Source: Klebsiella pneumoniae
GTDB taxonomy: Bacteria > Pseudomonadota > Gammaproteobacteria > Ga0077536
Direction of reading: 5' to 3'
Length of the DNA stretch: 15,521 nucleotides
Assembly (NCBI GenBank): GCA_945873015.1
Contig: CAMCBY010000035.1
Span: forward strand, 1 to 15,521
The position numbers were made by a program, and so were the translations under genes. This document shows, one piece after another, positions 13,614 to 15,521 of this stretch. How positions within the stretch are numbered: position 1 is the first letter of the stretch; every line of letters begins with the position of its first letter. The notes under the pieces were generated by a model, which worked only from the letters and a program-made list of their open reading frames with translations, did not search any database and had not been told where the DNA came from.

Positions 13614-15521
13614 GACGGACAAGGTTCGGTGGCACGCGCGTCGCGCGCAGGGATAGGGGGCATGACCGTGGTGAGTTTCATGATGGGGCGCTCGAGTCGT
13701 CGCTGATAAATCGCGGCGTAAAACAATGCACGCCGCACGTAACCACGGGTTTCGGTGAAGGGGATGGACTCAATCCAACGCTCGCTTGGAACGCATTGCG
13801 AGCCCTGCCACTGCCGCACGCGACCTGGTCCAGCATTATACGCCGCAGCAGCCATGGCGAAGTTGCCGTTGTAACGCGCCAGCATCTGGCGCAGATAAGT
13901 GGTGCCGAGCGCGATATTGGTGCCGGGATCGAGCAGGGCCGATGGTTTATCGAGGCGCACTCCGGCACTGCGCGCGGTTTCGCGCGCGGTCTGCGGCATG
14001 AGTTGCATGAGGCCCAGCGCACCGACGGGCGAGCGTGCGCTGGGGTTGAACGCGCTTTCCGAGCGGATGATGGCCAGCACCCGCGCCGGGTCGAGCTCGC
14101 GACGCGCGGCGTGTTTGCGCGCCAGATCGGCATACAGGATTGGAAAACGTAACGCGAGGTCGTCATAGGCGCTCGCCATGCCGAGTACGAAGATGGCGCG
14201 GTCCGGGCGGCCCCACTGACCGGCCAGCACTGCCGCCACTTCGAGTTCGCGCGGCGCCAGCAGTTTGAGCTCAAAATTCCATTCGCGCGCCGCCTGTTGG
14301 GGCAGGGCGAGCCGTTCGAATTCGCGCGCACGTATCAATCCAGGGCGGGCGGCCAGCACATCGAGCTCTGCGCGCGTCGCCGCTATCGGCACTTCGCGGA
14401 ACTGGTAATCAAGGCCCAGCCGGTCGGCGGCCAGAAAACCGTAATAGTCGCGCTCGCTGGCCACTTCACGCAGCAGTTGTTCGGCTTCCTGGTGGCGCCC
14501 GGTCGCATCCAGCGCGCGACCGCGCCAATAGCGCCAGCGCAGGGTTTCGTCCGGGATCAAGGGCGCGAGCGCCGTCCAGCGCACGAGTTCCGGCCAGGCT
14601 TCGGCAGCAATACCTTCGCGCAGTTGATAACGCTGCACATCGACATCGACCGCCTCGGCCGGCACTGCGTCGAGCAGGGCGATGCGTGCGACATGTTTGC
14701 TGCCGGCCGCGGCCAGCGCGATGGCGCGCGCGGCGCGACCTTGCTCTGCGGCGGTGAAGCTCAGTCGGGCACTGACGCTGCGCCACGCCTGGCGTGCACC
14801 GTCGACATCCTGACGGGCGAGCCGCGCCAGCGCATGGACGGCGATACGACGCCCTTCGCTGCTGTCCGCGACCTCAGCTGCGCGCAATAGTGCGAGCGGT
14901 GTCGAAACAGCACGCTGCCATTGCGCAAACAACAGACGGTAACGCGCGGTGCCGAAGTGGCCCGCCACTTCCTGCGCGAGTTTGGTCTCGCCGTTATCCA
15001 TGGCGTCGGCGACCCTGTTCCATAAGGCCGCATCGTCAAGCGTGGCGCTCGCGTAAAGTCGGGCGAACAGCCCGGCACAGGCGCTGCTGCGTGCGCCACT
15101 GGCCTGCCAGAGAACTTGTACGTCGGGCAGAACGGCACTTGCCGGCTCGCGGGTCAGGCGCGCCGTCAACTGCTGACATTGCAGATCTCTGTCCTGTTGT
15201 GGGCGATAGGCGTCGAGATAGCTCGACCAGCGGGACTTGCGCGCCAACATACGCAGCCACGCCGTGCGCAGGTGCTCTCCGAGGTAGCGGCCTTCATGCT
15301 GACGGACAAAAGCCAGCACCTGCGATTCGCTGGCAGTGTCGAGCCGGTGACGCAGGTCTTCATATTCCAGATAAGGGCGCAGGGGATAGTCGCCGAGGTT
15401 GGCCGCGAGTTTGCGCGCCTGCACATAATCGCCGCGGCTCTGGGCTTGACGCGCGCGCGCGAAGGCATCGCGCTGGGTCGTGACATCGGCGCTGGCGGCG
15501 CCACTGCCCAGCAGCAGCAGC
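13610..15521 (-). CDS. slt: Soluble lytic murein transglycosylase Slt, partial at the 5' end
   Basis: Slt cleaves the MurNAc-GlcNAc bond of peptidoglycan from the glycan end, forming 1,6-anhydroMurNAc, in the periplasm. About 636 codons are visible; the start lies beyond the window edge. The first visible residues LLLLGSGAASA are the end of a signal peptide, followed by the helical superhelix (U domain, YPLRPYLEYEDL; linker) and the C-terminal goose-lysozyme-like domain. The catalytic Glu is in IIRSESAFNPSARSPVGALG (codon 14059-14057), then LMQLMPQTA, NIALGTTYL, AAAAYNAGPGRVRQW and SIPFTETRGYVRR. These match E. coli Slt70 well. It is the first gene of an operon with the NDUFA9-like gene, whose GTG overlaps its stop, and cca. 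Confidence 0.96.
   Translation of the reverse strand, partial: LLLLGSGAASADVTTQRDAFARARQAQSRGDYVQARKLAANLGDYPLRPYLEYEDLRHRLDTASESQVLAFVRQHEGRYLGEHLRTAWLRMLARKSRWSSYLDAYRPQQDRDLQCQQLTARLTREPASAVLPDVQVLWQASGARSSACAGLFARLYASATLDDAALWNRVADAMDNGETKLAQEVAGHFGTARYRLLFAQWQRAVSTPLALLRAAEVADSSEGRRIAVHALARLARQDVDGARQAWRSVSARLSFTAAEQGRAARAIALAAAGSKHVARIALLDAVPAEAVDVDVQRYQLREGIAAEAWPELVRWTALAPLIPDETLRWRYWRGRALDATGRHQEAEQLLREVASERDYYGFLAADRLGLDYQFREVPIAATRAELDVLAARPGLIRAREFERLALPQQAAREWNFELKLLAPRELEVAAVLAGQWGRPDRAIFVLGMASAYDDLALRFPILYADLARKHAARRELDPARVLAIIRSESAFNPSARSPVGALGLMQLMPQTARETARSAGVRLDKPSALLDPGTNIALGTTYLRQMLARYNGNFAMAAAAYNAGPGRVRQWQGSQCVPSERWIESIPFTETRGYVRRALFYAAIYQRRLERPIMKLTTVMPPIPARDARATEPCPS

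Noticed and set aside
12507..13706. Plus-strand open frame (399 codons) opposite the NDUFA9-like gene
   Set aside because: Antisense shadow; the minus strand has clear SDR motifs and operon-like overlaps.
1..15521. CRISPR array, insertion sequence, prophage or rRNA genes
   Set aside because: No regularly spaced repeats, transposase or integrase motifs, terminal inverted repeats or rRNA-like sequence were seen on reading both strands.

Overview
The window looks like a chromosomal housekeeping region of a GC-rich gammaproteobacterium. On the minus strand it carries the macromolecular-synthesis cluster in the order rpsU, yqeY, dnaG, rpoD, followed by a CAT-anticodon tRNA. A divergent tsaD lies on the plus strand, then plsY, folB and, further on, cca. 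From memory this order resembles the rpoD/dnaG/rpsU/tsaD/plsY/folB/cca neighbourhood of Pseudomonas and related Gammaproteobacteria. The protein sequences are clearly homologous to the E. coli counterparts but diverged. I cannot name the genus.

Layout. Bases 1-210 hold no recognised gene. 211-287 (-): tRNA. 392-5006 (-): rpsU-yqeY-dnaG-rpoD, covering translation initiation (S21), an amidase-like protein, replication priming and the housekeeping sigma factor; a candidate promoter precedes rpsU and two -10-like boxes precede rpoD. 5116-6150 (+): tsaD (tRNA t6A synthesis). 6164-6757 (-): plsY (phospholipid synthesis). 6846-7696 (+): folB overlapping a lipoprotein gene of unknown function. 7704-8453 (-): a pteridine-reductase-type SDR. 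8509-11426 (+): a MidA/NDUFAF7-like methyltransferase, an exported methionine sulfoxide reductase A, and a cyclase-homology/FHA protein. 11407-15521 (-): a likely operon of slt (cut by the window edge), an NDUFA9-like SDR, and cca.

The common themes are the core information pathways (primase, sigma-70, S21, t6A synthesis, CCA addition), folate/pterin chemistry (FolB and the reductase), and envelope functions (PlsY, Slt, lipoprotein, periplasmic MsrA). No mobile element, CRISPR array, prophage or rRNA is visible. I see no obviously new multi-gene system. The least conventional items are the cyclase-like/FHA protein that lacks the usual catalytic residues, the unknown lipoprotein coupled to folB, and a set of strong hairpins at gene junctions in the rpsU-rpoD-tRNA cluster.
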